Below, piece after piece: positions 10,308-20,055 of a stretch of DNA of 64,000 nucleotides (positions are counted from its first letter, which is position 1; every line of letters begins with the position of its first letter). Location of the stretch: assembly GCA_030847615.1 (NCBI GenBank), contig JAUMIR010000001.1, positions 370,566,687 to 370,630,686 of the forward strand, read 5' to 3'. Below the pieces are notes generated by a model. That model was not told the DNA's origin, did not search any database, and saw only the letters and a list, made by a program, of their open reading frames with translations. The translations under genes and the position numbers were made by a program. The stretch comes from Gambelia wislizenii. Taxonomy: Eukaryota > Chordata > Lepidosauria > Squamata > Crotaphytidae.

Positions 10308-10730
10308 TCAGGTTCTGGCTCCAAGCAACCAGTCCCTACCATGCCTGGATACCAAGTGGGTTTTCCAAGCCAAGGGTTTCTGCAAAGTTTGGCTTGAAAA
10401 ATTGCCCAGGCCATGGGATAGTTGATTTTCCAAACCTACCTTACTAAAACAGCCTGGCTTTGAAGACTATTTGAAGTCTAGACATTGTAGAAACTGGGTG
10501 CTGGGAAGAAGCATCATTTCCCTCCCAATGCCACCTTTGAGGACTTTCTGCCTTCTTTCATGGCCACTGTATCTTTCATTGCCTTTTCCCACCTACAGCC
10601 ATTGCCTGCATTGTGCATCAGTAGGATCTTAGCCTCAGTTTTGCCCCCTGTCATTGTCCACAGATTGATGTTGTTGGCTGCCCACTGGCAAAAGCGTTTC
10701 CTACCCTGAAATCCCTCCCTCCCTTCCTTC

Positions 10731-10773
<43 letters not shown>
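10731..10773. repeat. (CTTT)n microsatellite
   Basis: About ten uninterrupted CTTT units, preceded by a CCCTTCC-rich edge. Confidence 0.97.
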
Positions 10774-10774
<1 letters not shown>

Positions 10775-11057
10775 ATAAAGCATGGAGTTGTTAGTTTTGC
10801 TGTAGCTGATTCAGACACATTGCCTTTCTCCTCACATATTCCTTTCCCACATTGTACTAGGGCCATCTTTGGGATGAAGTTAGAGTAGCAGGAGGATCAG
10901 GTCTCCTTTAAATACTACTCACAGGAGGCAATGGCAAGTGAGTAAGGTTTACAGAGGTCAGGTCATTCAGTGCTTAGCAACATCCCTGGTAGGGCCCCTT
11001 TGTTTCTGGAGTACTTCCAGTGTTGATGGCCATTAACACTCACAGAGTACTTTAAGT

Positions 11058-11091
11058 TAAAAAAAAAAAAAAGAGAGAGAGAGAGAGAGAA
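11058..11091. repeat. Poly-A plus (GA)n microsatellite
   Basis: A run of A's followed by GAGAGAGA. Confidence 0.95.
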
Positions 11092-11179
11092 GGAGTTTAG
11101 TACAAGGTTTGTTCTTCAGGGCATGCCAGTGCATGAGGCTTACATTGAGGGAAGCACACCCTAAGGGAACATTGTCTGG

Positions 11180-11700
11180 AGTTGCCAACCACTAAAAGTC
11201 CATTCATTACCAGTTGTTTAAGGTGTTGTGTGCTTGCCAGACTACATGTTTAAAACGATGTAAATATTAGTAGTCCTGTGTTTTAGAGGGCAGAAATAAG
11301 CACGTAATTATTATATGATCCCATTTAATTTGTGCCTTTTACAAGAATGTTCATGAAATCCTCAGTGCACACATTGATTATATGCTGAGCAAACTGCATA
11401 GATATTATACTCTGGAGTGGCTTTTTGGTGTCACTGCTGAGCAATCTGTAGGTTATGTTTTAAAAAAACCCATAAGAATGGTGTTTACAATGCATAAAAC
11501 AGCAGCCAGATGATTACAGTCTATGCTAATTCTTATTGAGATGCGTACACATTATAGCATATGCAGAAAGAGAAGATGATTGCAGTTAAAAATAAAGTAC
11601 TTTAGGTCTAATTTGCCTGTTTTGCCATAATCATTTCTCCAACCCTTCCAATATTTAGACTGCTGTCAGAACTGAACTCTTTAGTGTGGCTCTTGAACTA
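11180..11700. promoter_or_regulatory. Candidate conserved non-coding element
   Basis: This repeat-free block has many AT-rich developmental motifs: TAATTA at 11305-11310, GAATGTTC (TEAD/M-CAT-like GGAATG variant), GCTAATTC, CATTGATTATATG and a CATAATCATTT box. The even base composition and absence of repeat signatures suggest constrained intron sequence. It is unproven without cross-species alignment. Confidence 0.2.
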
Positions 11701-12257
11701 GATCCCTAGGGCACCCAGTTATGCCTGAAGCGATTGTTCATCTGGTTTGATATCAGGGACAGAAAGTCACTGCTTTCAAAGGATGGTTCAAAATGTTCTA
11801 AAAAACCAAACACCTCCCCTCAAAAATGATTACTATTTTGCACATGTTCACTGCCTCTTTTGGCTGCCCTTCAAAACTAATTAAATAATGTGCAAAAGCT
11901 GGGCCTTTCTCTTCTTGATGAACAGGTATCATGAAGTGAGTGATGATGTCATGAAGCAGTAAGATTTAGCTATATGATGACACATATACCAAATAAACCC
12001 ATCAATAGGTGACAGGAAAGAGGTGAAAAAACAGGCATATACTCATTGTTTCACACTGTAGCAATTCCACACTATTCCTTGTTCCACAATGGATGAACCC
12101 CTATTTTTGCAACCTCTCTTTAAAACATTTCTTTGAAAATCTCCAGGCATTGGATGCCACAGAGTCAAATGGGAACAGGGAACTGTTGTCAGCAAAAACA
12201 GTTCAGTGCTAGGACACTGGTGGTGAAGTTTTTTCCCCTGTAAATACCAAAGTCATA

Positions 12258-12499
12258 CAGTCAGCCCTCTGTATCCACGGATTTGGCATTCACGGATTCC
12301 ATCGTCCATGGCTTGAAAATAATAATAATAATAATAATAATAATACAAAAAATCCAAGAAACGAACCTTGATTTTGCCATTTCATATAAGGGACACCATT
12401 TTGCTACATCACTATATATAATGGGACTTGACCATCCATGGATCTTGGTATCTGCGGGGGTCCTGGATCCAAACCCCGGAGAATACTGAGGGCCTACTG
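12258..12499. mobile_element. Tigger/MER2-like MITE (Tc1/mariner, pogo type)
   Basis: The 242-bp element begins CAGTCAGCCCTCTGTATCCA and ends CTGAGGGCCTACTG. These are inverted repeats, flanked on both sides by the target dinucleotide TA (12256-12257 and 12500-12501). Subterminal blocks (ACGGATTTGGCATTCACGG, GATCTTGGTATCTGCGGGGG, TCCTGGATCC) match the MER2/Tigger pattern. An internal (AAT)n at about 12310-12343 has expanded. No coding capacity. Confidence 0.88.
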
Positions 12500-12501
12500 T
12501 A

Positions 12502-13049
12502 TTTTCTGTTCACTGGAAGTCTCTCACACTCTTCCAGGTATCTGAGCTTGTAGTAACCACTGCTCAAATCCATTTAAGCTTTTGTCTAGAACAATGAGGG
12601 ACACAAACTGTTCAAATGTGAGAGGTGAAGTTTTTGTCACCAGTAGTCATCAAACATAAAAGCGTTTCCTTACTCTTGTGTACTATTATCTGAATATTCC
12701 TCCCCTGCTGAATGAATGCAACATCATACATTTCCAGAGCTTCTGTTTTCCCTCAGTACATGTGGGAAGCTTTTCCCCCAGGGCCACCATCCTCTCAGTA
12801 GTAGTGTTCAAAGTCATCTCAAATGATTTAGTTATGCTGCCTGGGGGTCCACTCACAGAGGAGTAACTACCAGGATGCCACACAAGTGACACGTAAATCA
12901 TCTCTCTGTTTAATGTTCAGGCTTAACAATATAGCATCAATGTTATCACCACTTTGTGATAACTTCCTTGGGAAACCTGCCAAACCTGCAAATTTCTCTG
13001 TTCTCTTTTATACATACTGATAGATATTTTATCCTCTCCATTGATGCCC
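12502..13049. other. Intron, nothing recognised
   Basis: No coding or RNA gene. The 5' boundary of the LINE that follows is not sharp, so its untranslated region may begin up to about 100 bases earlier. Confidence 0.35.
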
Positions 13050-13826
13050 CCTGGTCATGGGAGAGAGGCTTGCGTACCCTAATGATGTTTTGAGCTATGC
13101 TGGCGGTGGCATAATAGCTACCAGTAGGGTCTCCCATGCCAGACAGGTCAAAACCGAAGGGTCTGACAAAGTGTGTCAAAGGGCAGGATGGGCTCTCTAG
13201 CCTTATGGCAACCATCCTAGGAGAAGGAAAACTCTAATCCCAAACCCGGGCAGATGGTGCTCGTTGAACCCTGTAAGGTAAACCATCTAAGAGAAGGAAA
13301 CTAATCAAACCTATGACCCGAAGACCTCGCTGCTACCCCCATACTTGCAAGGCCACAGCAGATGAACCTTTGGTTTAAAGGGTGAGGCCAGTTCTGTGCA
13401 CGCTGCGCTCCACCAGAAAAATCCATTGCACAGGCTCGAAGGACAAATCCAGTTCCAAAAAAGCCCTGTAGCGATAGACAAGGGACGAAACTGCAGGGGT
13501 AAAGATGCACTGGAAGCCGCAGACCCAACCCTGCATGCAGGTGGTTCAGGACTTTGGTCTCTCGAGGCTGACCCGGGAGAGGACAGTCTTGATCGGCAGC
13601 ATCCTGAATGACCAAGCAGCCTTTTTAAAGGAGAGCACTGCTTGCCCCATATGGAGACGGGCCTAGAAAAGGTGGCCTAACGAAAGCTCATCCCCAACTA
13701 CCTGGTTGGCTAGTGGCGGCCAACGGGCATCTTCTGATGCAGTCAAACCAAGGCAAAGAAACAAAGGCACACACCGACCTGCAAAGGTGTAAATAAACTG
13801 TCGCTTGCATGCTGGAACATCAGAGC

Positions 13827-14480
13827 CATGCAAGACTCTGCAGATAGTGGATGGCCTGAGCGTCGTTCTGCCCTAATAGCGCATGAACTATCACAACTTA
13901 ATATTGACATCGCTGCTCTTAGTCAAGTTCGTCTCCATGAGGAAGGCAGCCTTAAAGAACACTCCGCCAGCTATATACTTTACTGGTCTGGCAAACCCAA
14001 AACCGAAAAACATCTTTCAGGAGTAGGCTTTATGACTAAAAACTCCATTGCCTCCAAACTCGAAACCATGCCAACAGGACACTCTGATCACATCATTTCC
14101 TTACGCCTCTCACATGTTGTTCTCTTTAGTATATATGCCCCAACTATGCAAGCCGACCCTGTAGAGAAAGACGAAGTCTACACAGACCTACGGCAACTCA
14201 TACAAAAATTATTATCCTTGGTGACTTCAATGCCAGAGTAGGAAAGAACTCTGAAGCCTGGAAAGGTGTCTTAGGCAAGCATGGTGTTGGAAATTGCAAT
14301 GATAACGGATGCCTCCTGCTAGAGTTCTGTGCAGAACAACAGCTGACTATTACAAACACTATCTTTCAGCAGAACGATAGCTTGAAAACAACCTGGATGC
14401 ATCCCCGATGCAAACATTGACACCTCATTGACTATGTTCTAGTTCACCAGAAAAACATTCGCGATGTCTGTCATACCCGA
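13827..14480 (+). pseudogene. LINE endonuclease domain (APE-like), broken
   Basis: The frame from MQDSADSGWPERR has a typical endonuclease start: ALIAHELSQLNIDIAALSQV, where the catalytic glutamate position of the 'xxxxSEV' motif reads Q. It continues YWSGK, GVGFMTKNSIASKL, HSDHIISLRL and IYAPT, then breaks at about 14230. The GDFNAR-like motif ([14 protein letters not shown]) and LDY-type motif (HLIDYVLV) follow in another frame. A stop at 14418-14420 (TGA) replaces a Trp-like codon before HLIDY. The SDH motif corresponds to CQTDHCLIRC at about 14500. The Q in place of E would disable nicking even without the frame breaks. Confidence 0.82.
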
Positions 14481-15373
14481 GTGATGCCCAGTGCAGAATG
14501 CCAGACAGATCATTGCCTCATCAGATGTAAACTAAATCTTCATCTTAAGTTCAAACCTAAGAGGGGTGGAATCTTAAAGAGGAGACTCCAAGTCAACAAT
14601 CTTCAACAAGCTACCATGAGAGACAATTCCAGGCAAATCTGCAAACAAAACTTGAAGACCATCCTACAGATCCTTCTCCTACAGTGCTTTGGCAACATAT
14701 CAAAAACAGTATCCTCCAGTCTGCAGAAGAATCCCTCGGGTTCTCCCACAAGAAAAATCAAGACTAGTTTGATGAAAACAACCAAGAGATCCAGCAGCTG
14801 TTGGCAAAGAAGAGAACTGCTCACCAGGCATACCTCGCCCAGCCAACTTGCTATGTAAGAAAAGCAGCTTTCCGCCTCACATGTAGCAAACTACAACAAA
14901 AACTCCGAGACATGCAGAACAAGTGGTGGATCAATATAGCAGAAAAGACACAATGCTGTGCAGATCTGGGTGATCATACAGGATTTTATGAAGCTCTTAA
15001 AGCAGTGTTTGGACCTACTTATCAGGTCCAAAGCTTCTTATACAGTACAGATGGTCAAACATTAATTACTGATAAAGCCTCCATCCTGAATCGATGGGCT
15101 GAACATTTTCAAAGTCTCTTTAGTACCAATCGAGTAGTCAATGGCTCGGCTATCCAACATATGATACAAAAACTGATGAAAAATGAATTGGACATAGCTC
15201 TCACTTTGGAAGAGACCCTTAAGGCCATACAGCAGATGAAAAACGGCAAGGCAGCTGGGATTGATGGAATCCCACCTGAAGTTTGGAAACACGGAGGTCA
15301 TGCACTCCACGATAAATTCCACGAACTCCTTGTGAATTGCTGGGAAAAAGGAGAACTGCCATCAGATCTCTGA
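14481..15373 (+). pseudogene. LINE linker and N-terminal RT region, frameshifted
   Basis: Frames at 14481-14858 and 14801-15373 overlap and together cover the linker between endonuclease and RT. The second frame holds KKRTAHQAYLAQPTCYVR, FYEALKAVFGPTYQVQS, ILNRWAEHFQSLFSTN and the RT-0/1 entry KAIQQMKNGKAAGIDGIPPE, which is the conserved 'K..KAxGxDGIPxE' signature of LINE RTs. It stops at 15371-15373 (TGA), where related elements read Arg (CGA to TGA, consistent with CpG decay), and the same frame then continues DAVIISLYKKKG. Confidence 0.85.
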
Positions 15374-16267
15374 GATGCAGTCATCATCTCCCTGTACAAG
15401 AAAAAAGGAACAAAATCCGATTGCTCAAACTATCGAGGCATAACACTCCTCTCTATTGCTGGAAAAATCCTTGCAAGGATACTTCTGAACAGATTAGTTC
15501 CTGCTGTTGCAGAAGAACTTCTTCCTGAAAGACAATGTGGCTTCAGAGCCAACAGGAGTACTACAGATATGATATTTGCCCTTAGACAACTGCAACAAAA
15601 ATGTAAGGAGCAAAACAAGGGTCGCTATGTAACATTTGTCGACCTCACCAAAGCCTTCAACACTGTGAGTAGAAAAGGTCTGTGGCAGATCATGGAAAGA
15701 GTAGGATGTCTCCCCAGATTCCTTAAAATGATTATCTTGCTGCACGAGGGCCAGCGTGGTCAAGTCAGATATGGTGATGCTCTTTCAGAGCCCTTTCTAA
15801 TAACTAATGGAGTGAAGCAAGGTTGTGTTCTTTCTCCAACTTTATTTACAGTCTTCTTCAGCATGATGCTCCAAATGGCTACGGAAGAGCTTGAAGAAGA
15901 CGACGGCATCTATATACGTTACTGTACTGATGGTAGCTTGTTTAACTTAAGCCATCTGAGGGCTCGCACTAAGACTCTAAATTATCTAGTCTGTGAGCTG
16001 CTCTTCGCTGCTGCTGCTGCCCTTGTTGCCCACACAGAAGCAGCTCTGCAGCACCTAACATTCTGCTTCGCAACAGCTGCAGAGCTGTTTGGGCTGGAAG
16101 TCAACCTGAAGAAAACAGAAGTTATTTACCAGCCTGCACCACAGGATGAACACCACCATCCCCACATTGCCGTCGGCAAATCTGTGCTGAAGTCCGTTCA
16201 GCAGTTCACCTACCTGGGAAGCATCATCTCCTCAGATGCCAAGATTGACAAAGAGATCGATCACTGA
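15374..16267 (+). pseudogene. LINE reverse transcriptase core with catalytic DD lost
   Basis: The domain order is CSNYRGITLLSIAGKILARI, LLPERQCGFRANRSTTDM, motif A FVDLTKAFNTVSR (first Asp kept), motif B NGVKQGCVLSPTLF, and motif C. Motif C should read FADDAALV but reads FAAAAALV at 16004-16024: both catalytic aspartates (16010-16015) are now GCT alanine codons inside a GCT run. Motif D/E follow (LFGLEVNLKKTEV, FTYLGSIISSD). Frames shift between 15430 and 15569. A TGA stop at 16265 again lies where Arg is expected. The enzyme cannot polymerise. Confidence 0.87.
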
Positions 16268-16965
16268 TTAGCAAAGGCATATAGCGCATTTGGAAGACTT
16301 CACAAAAGAGTCTGGAGTAATAAACACCTGAGGTGAAGCACAAAAATCAGTGTGTATAGAGCCATTGTACTGTCTATTCTCCTTTATGTATCTGAAACAT
16401 GGGTCACCTATCGCCACCACCTACAACTCCTCGAACGCTTTCATCAGCGCTGTATATGCACAATCCTAAATATACACTGGACTATGTGATGAATGTTGCT
16501 GTCCTTGAGCAAGCAGGGATCACCAGCATTGAGGCCATGATATTGAGAACACAGCTGCGCTGGGCAGGGCACGTTTCTAGGATGGATGACCATCGCCTCC
16601 CAAAAATAGTACTCTACGGTGAATTCACCACGGGTCGGCGTAAGAGGGGCGCTCCAAAAAAGCGATACAAGGACTCCCTGAAACAACATCTCAGGCTTGG
16701 CCAAATTGATCACCAACAGTGGTCCACCTTGGCCTCACATCAGCAGGCATGGAGACGCACTATCCACAATGCTGCAGCCTTATTTGAGAACTCAGCCGAA
16801 CAAGTCTTGAAGAGAAACGACAACGCAGAAAGAATCACAACCCAGAAACATCACCCAAGGAGTCCTTCTGCTGTGCTTTCTGCATCCAGGCTTGTTTATC
16901 TCGGATTGGCCTTTTCAGTCATCAATGGAACCTGGAGAGAGAAGCCCTGACACCAATCAAATGAA
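16268..16965 (+). pseudogene. LINE C-terminal domain with displaced zinc finger
   Basis: The frame from about 16399 gives SIEAMILRTQLRWAGHVSRM, HRLPKIVLYGE, RGAPKKRYKDSLK and ASHQQAWRRTIHNAA, the conserved thumb/C-terminal part of this LINE type. Upstream bases (AFGRLHKRVWSNKHLR, then a TGA) continue it in another frame. In a different frame at 16872-16940 the sequence reads CAFCIQACLSRIGLFSHQ, a Cys-x2-Cys...His finger of the kind that normally ends this protein. A small indel near 16810-16870 has therefore split the finger from the main frame. Confidence 0.8.
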
Positions 16966-17423
16966 TTTCTGGTTTCTACAGCTCCTAAAAGTGTAACATT
17001 GCCTTGTGTTTTATAGGCTTGCTTGTACAAATTTCACTGTGCAGTTGGCCATTATGTCTGTATTTAATGCCTGTGTGCTTTTGGTTCCTGAGCTAAGATT
17101 CAGGAAGCTAGGTCTGTGGCACAGACAAGGAAATTTGTTGTAGCATGAAGGTCAATGGCTATTTCATCAGATGCCAACTTAGAAGAGAATCTTGAGTTGT
17201 CAGTTGCTCAATTATATTTTATATTGAATGATAGCCAAAATACCTTATGGCTTTGATCTTTATTTGGAAATATGTTTATCAGAAACCAGTGGACTTTACC
17301 ACCTTATAATTTTGTTCTGATCTTTTATATCAGGCAGTTTATTTTTAAAGTCTCTTATGGGAGATCTCTAAACGAAATACTGGCAAGTTTATTTAAATCA
17401 ATGACAAAGCTGATAATAATCAA
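16966..17423. other. Intron, nothing recognised
   Basis: No gene. The 3' tail of the LINE is not marked by a clear repeat, so its end is approximate. Confidence 0.35.
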
Positions 17424-18226
17424 TCTATATATATAAAATTCTCTTGGGTATGTTGCCATTTCCAGTGTGCTGATTGGCTGCTTAGGGACCTGACCACCCA
17501 ATCACAGGTCTCTTGGGCAGCCAATCAGCACACCGGTGACGGGACCATGTAAATCTGAAACATGGCTGGAGAGGGAGTAGCATGGGGGGCAGGACGAGCA
17601 GTGTGGGAGGGGCAGAACGGGTGGTGTGTGGGGGACAAGCACTGTGGGAGCGGCAGGATGGGTGGCGGGGGAATGAGCTGCGTGGGAGGGGGCAGGACAG
17701 GCAGTGTAGGAGGGGACTGGATGGGGAGTTGTATGGGGGACAACACACAGGTGGCGTCGGAGGGGGATGGACGGGTGGCGTGGTAGGAGGCTGGATGGAT
17801 GGTGGGGGGAGCTGGGCCGGCAGTGTGGGAGGGAGCTGGATGGTCATTGGGAGGGACAAGCAGCATGGGAGGGGGCTGGATGGGCGGCATGGGGGGATGG
17901 GGAGTGAGGGAGGGGGAAGGCCGGGCAGCGTTGGACAGGGCATGGGGGGACAGGCGGTGTGGAAGGGGGCAGGACAGGTAGCATGGGGGGAACAAGCAGC
18001 TTGGGAGGGGGCAGGACCAGCACCATGGGATGGATCAGGACGGGCAGTGGGATGGGGGCAGGGCCAGCACCATGGGATGGGTCAGGACGGGCAGTGGGGT
18101 GGGGGCAGGAGCAACGGCATGGGGGTGACTTAACCTCACCAGTCTACCTCAAAAGGTTGTCATGAGGTAGACTGGGCATTTGGAGGGAACTGTTTTAATG
18201 GCATAGGGTATGCTGGGTCCAGCTAG
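17424..18226 (+). mobile_element. Helitron-like element filled with a minisatellite
   Basis: It begins TCTATATATATAAAATTCTC and ends in a hairpin GCATA-GGG-TATGC (18201-18213), ten bases before CTAG (18223-18226). The flanking bases are A on the left (17423) and T on the right (18227). A 5' TC, a 3' hairpin followed by CTRR, insertion between A and T and no target duplication are the Helitron hallmarks. It is non-autonomous: no Rep/helicase frame. An internal inverted pair GTGTGCTGATTGGCTGC (17466-17482) and GCAGCCAATCAGCACACC (17517-17534) flanks a 34-base loop near the 5' end. Confidence 0.68.
17560..18125. repeat. G-rich minisatellite
   Basis: Degenerate tandem units of about 25-45 bases are built on GGGGCAGGACGGGCAGTGTG and GGGAGGGGGCTGGATGG blocks. 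The last part repeats GGGCAGGACCAGCACCATGG-type units nearly exactly (about 18009-18110). Long Gly/Trp-rich frames on + and Pro-rich frames on - are translations of this repeat and not genes. The G-runs could form G-quadruplexes on the + strand. Confidence 0.88.
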
Positions 18227-18679
18227 TAGTGATATAATCCTTGAGGCATCTTAATAAACAAAGTCCCTTAACAGCACATCCAAAGCATGTTTCCTCAGGG
18301 GAAAAAGTTTCTCTTGAGTGTCTCATAGGAAGAATGTTTAGTATTTCAGCCTTAGGTCAAAATCCTGAGCACACTTACCTAAGATGCTGCACAATGAGAC
18401 TTAATTCCAATCATAGGATAGGATTGTGCTTGAAACCCAAATTAAGGAACAGTAAACTCACTGGGGGATATTGAGCAAGTCACTTTCTCAGCCTCAGAGG
18501 AATGCAAGGGCAGACCTCCTCCAAACAAATTCTGTTAAGAAAACCCTTAGGGTCACCATAAATCAGAAATTACTTGAAGGCACACAATGGTAACACAACC
18601 TATTGATCTGTGCATTGGAGAGGGGGATCTGAAATCAGTACTACTTAATGGATATTTCAGATATATGAATTTGCTTCTA
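18227..18679. other. Intron with Sauria-type SINE 3' end
   Basis: No gene. The SINE part is listed separately. The rest is not recognised. Confidence 0.4.
18474..18600 (+). mobile_element. Sauria-type SINE, 3' part
   Basis: GCAAGTCACTTTCTCAGCCT, CAAACAAATTCTGTTAAGAA and GTCACCATAAATCAGAAATT followed by ACTTGAAGGCACACAATGG are the body and BovB-like tail of the SINE seen complete at 33970-34212. The tRNA head is absent. Confidence 0.82.
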
Positions 18680-19215
18680 TTTGGAAACTTCAGTTGGTTC
18701 AAAACATGGCATCCAGATTAGTCACTGGTACACCCAGGAGTGATCATATCACACCAGTATTAAAATCACTCCATTGGCTGCCAGTTAGTTTCCAGGCAAG
18801 GTACAATATGTTGGTTTGCCTTTAAAACCCTCCATGGTTTCTGTCCAGGTTACCTACAGGATCGCCTTCTCCCGTATAATCCACCCCATACACTTAGGTC
18901 CTCTGGGGGACATTTGCTTCAGTCAGCCAGGACTACGTTGGCAATTGTCACCCAGAGAACTTTTTCATCCCCACCCCTGGACTCTGGAATGGCTGGCTGG
19001 AAGAGATACAAAGATGAATACACTGTTAGAATTTAAAGCAGCATTAAAGACCAGTCTCTTCCAGCAGGCCTATCCAGTGTGTATTGATTGTTTTAAAATG
19101 TCTTAGTCTTACCTGTTTTTAAATTGATATATATTTTTAACTGATATGTGTTTTTAACTAACATTGTTTATATGTTAATGTGTTGTTGCCAGCCTCGATT
19201 CATAGGGAGAGGCGG
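18680..19215 (+). mobile_element. L2-like LINE 3' end
   Basis: Translation near 18690-18790 gives QLVQNMASRLVTGTP, then HITPVLKSLHWLPV, the conserved C-terminal signature of L2-type LINE ORF2. Further down comes LEFKAALKTSLFQQAYPV, the usual carboxy end. The 3' UTR ends CCTCGATTCATAGGGAGAGG, CGGGTAAGAAATAATAATAA, the typical tail. Frames shift at about 18830. A separate host gene is unlikely. Confidence 0.82.
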
Positions 19216-19396
19216 GTAAGAAATAATAATAATAATTTATTATTAATAATTATATTATTAATATAGAATATAAGAAATAATAATAATTATTTATTATATT
19301 ATATAAGATATATATATTATATAAGATATATATATATTTCTTATATATTATATAAGAAATAATAATTATATTATTATTATTATTATTATTATTATT
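19216..19396. repeat. (AAT)n / AT-rich simple repeat
   Basis: Expanded tail of the L2-like copy: (AAT)n, alternating TA blocks and (TTA)n. Internal inverted pairing of TATTATATAAGA-type segments makes it cruciform-prone. Confidence 0.93.
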
Positions 19397-20055
19397 CCTC
19401 CATCTCTATAGGTAGTCCCTAAAGTTCTATATTTTGGTTAATCAATAGAAACCACAAATTGATGTGTGTGCTTGTGTCTGCATGCACATACACCCACACA
19501 CATTTGGGATTATTAATTTTTAAGCTTATTCCATTAGTTCAAAGCTGTGGTCTGGATAGCCAAATAGATGCCAGAATAGAATGGGAACTCTGGCTTATCA
19601 AGAAAGAGAATTCTGGTACATGCTATTGTAACATATGGACTCAGATGCATTCAGTGCTCTGTCTGATTTCACCTCCAGTACACCAGAGAAGAACCCAGAG
19701 TTTCTTCTATGGTTTTTTTTCTCTCTCAAGCTTTTTGAGGTGGAATCAAAGCAGTGTTGGGTTTGGGATACTACAGTAAACAAACCACAGACCAAAATCC
19801 CCCCCCCCCAACAGGCATGTCTGATAAGGACATGAGAGGGCCTTCTCAGTGGCTGTTGTCAGACTATGGAATTCCCTCCCACAGAATGTCCCTCACTAAA
19901 TCCATACTGTGTTACCTTAAGCAAGTCATACTCTCTCAGCCTCAGAGAGTATGCCCTTTGAACAAATTCTGCTAAGGAAACCCCCATAGTAAGTTTGTGT
20001 TCAGGTCACCATAAGTCAGAAAGGACTTGAAGGCACACAGCAACAAACAACAAGG
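19397..20055 (+). repeat. L2-like fragment joined to a Sauria-type SINE 3' end
   Basis: Bases 19840-19890 translate as VAVVRLWNSLPQNV, an L2/CR1-type C-terminal motif. From about 19905 the sequence changes to GTTACCTTAAGCAAGTCATA, CTCTCTCAGCCTCAGAG, GTCACCATAAGTCAGAAAGG and ACTTGAAGGCACACAGCAAC, the SINE body and tail. 19397-19830 holds nothing else I recognise. Confidence 0.7.

Larger units (their letters stand above)
10308..11700. other. Intron with microsatellites; no gene
   Basis: It holds a (CTTT)n run at 10731-10773 and an A-run plus (GA)n at about 11058-11091. Minus-strand reading frames of repeated KERK peptides are translations of the CTTT run. The part from 11180 on is listed separately as a possible regulatory block. 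Confidence 0.5.
13050..16965 (+). mobile_element. Near full-length APE-type non-LTR retrotransposon, inactive
   Basis: The order is a 5' untranslated region (about 13050-13826), an apurinic-like endonuclease (13827-14480), a linker, reverse transcriptase (about 15180-16130) and a C-terminal domain ending in a zinc-finger-like motif (to about 16940). This single-ORF layout and sequence style recur in fish and reptile genomes. The clade is not certain from reading alone (RTE-, Nimb- or Vingi-like have similar form). It is clearly distinct from the CR1 copies. Multiple stops, several apparently from CGA to TGA and TGG to TGA changes, plus loss of the RT catalytic aspartates, make it dead. Confidence 0.85.

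Noticed and set aside
10514..10866. Minus-strand frames with repeated KERK peptides
   Set aside because: Products of the (CTTT)n microsatellite at 10731-10773.
14801..16267. Host 'craniofacial development protein 2-like' or similar gene
   Set aside because: Automated annotations often give such names to LINE ORFs. The endonuclease-RT-C-terminal order shows that it is a retrotransposon.
17482..18133. Long Pro-rich (minus) and Gly/Trp-rich (plus) reading frames
   Set aside because: They are translations of a degenerate G-rich minisatellite open in several frames at once; no domain.
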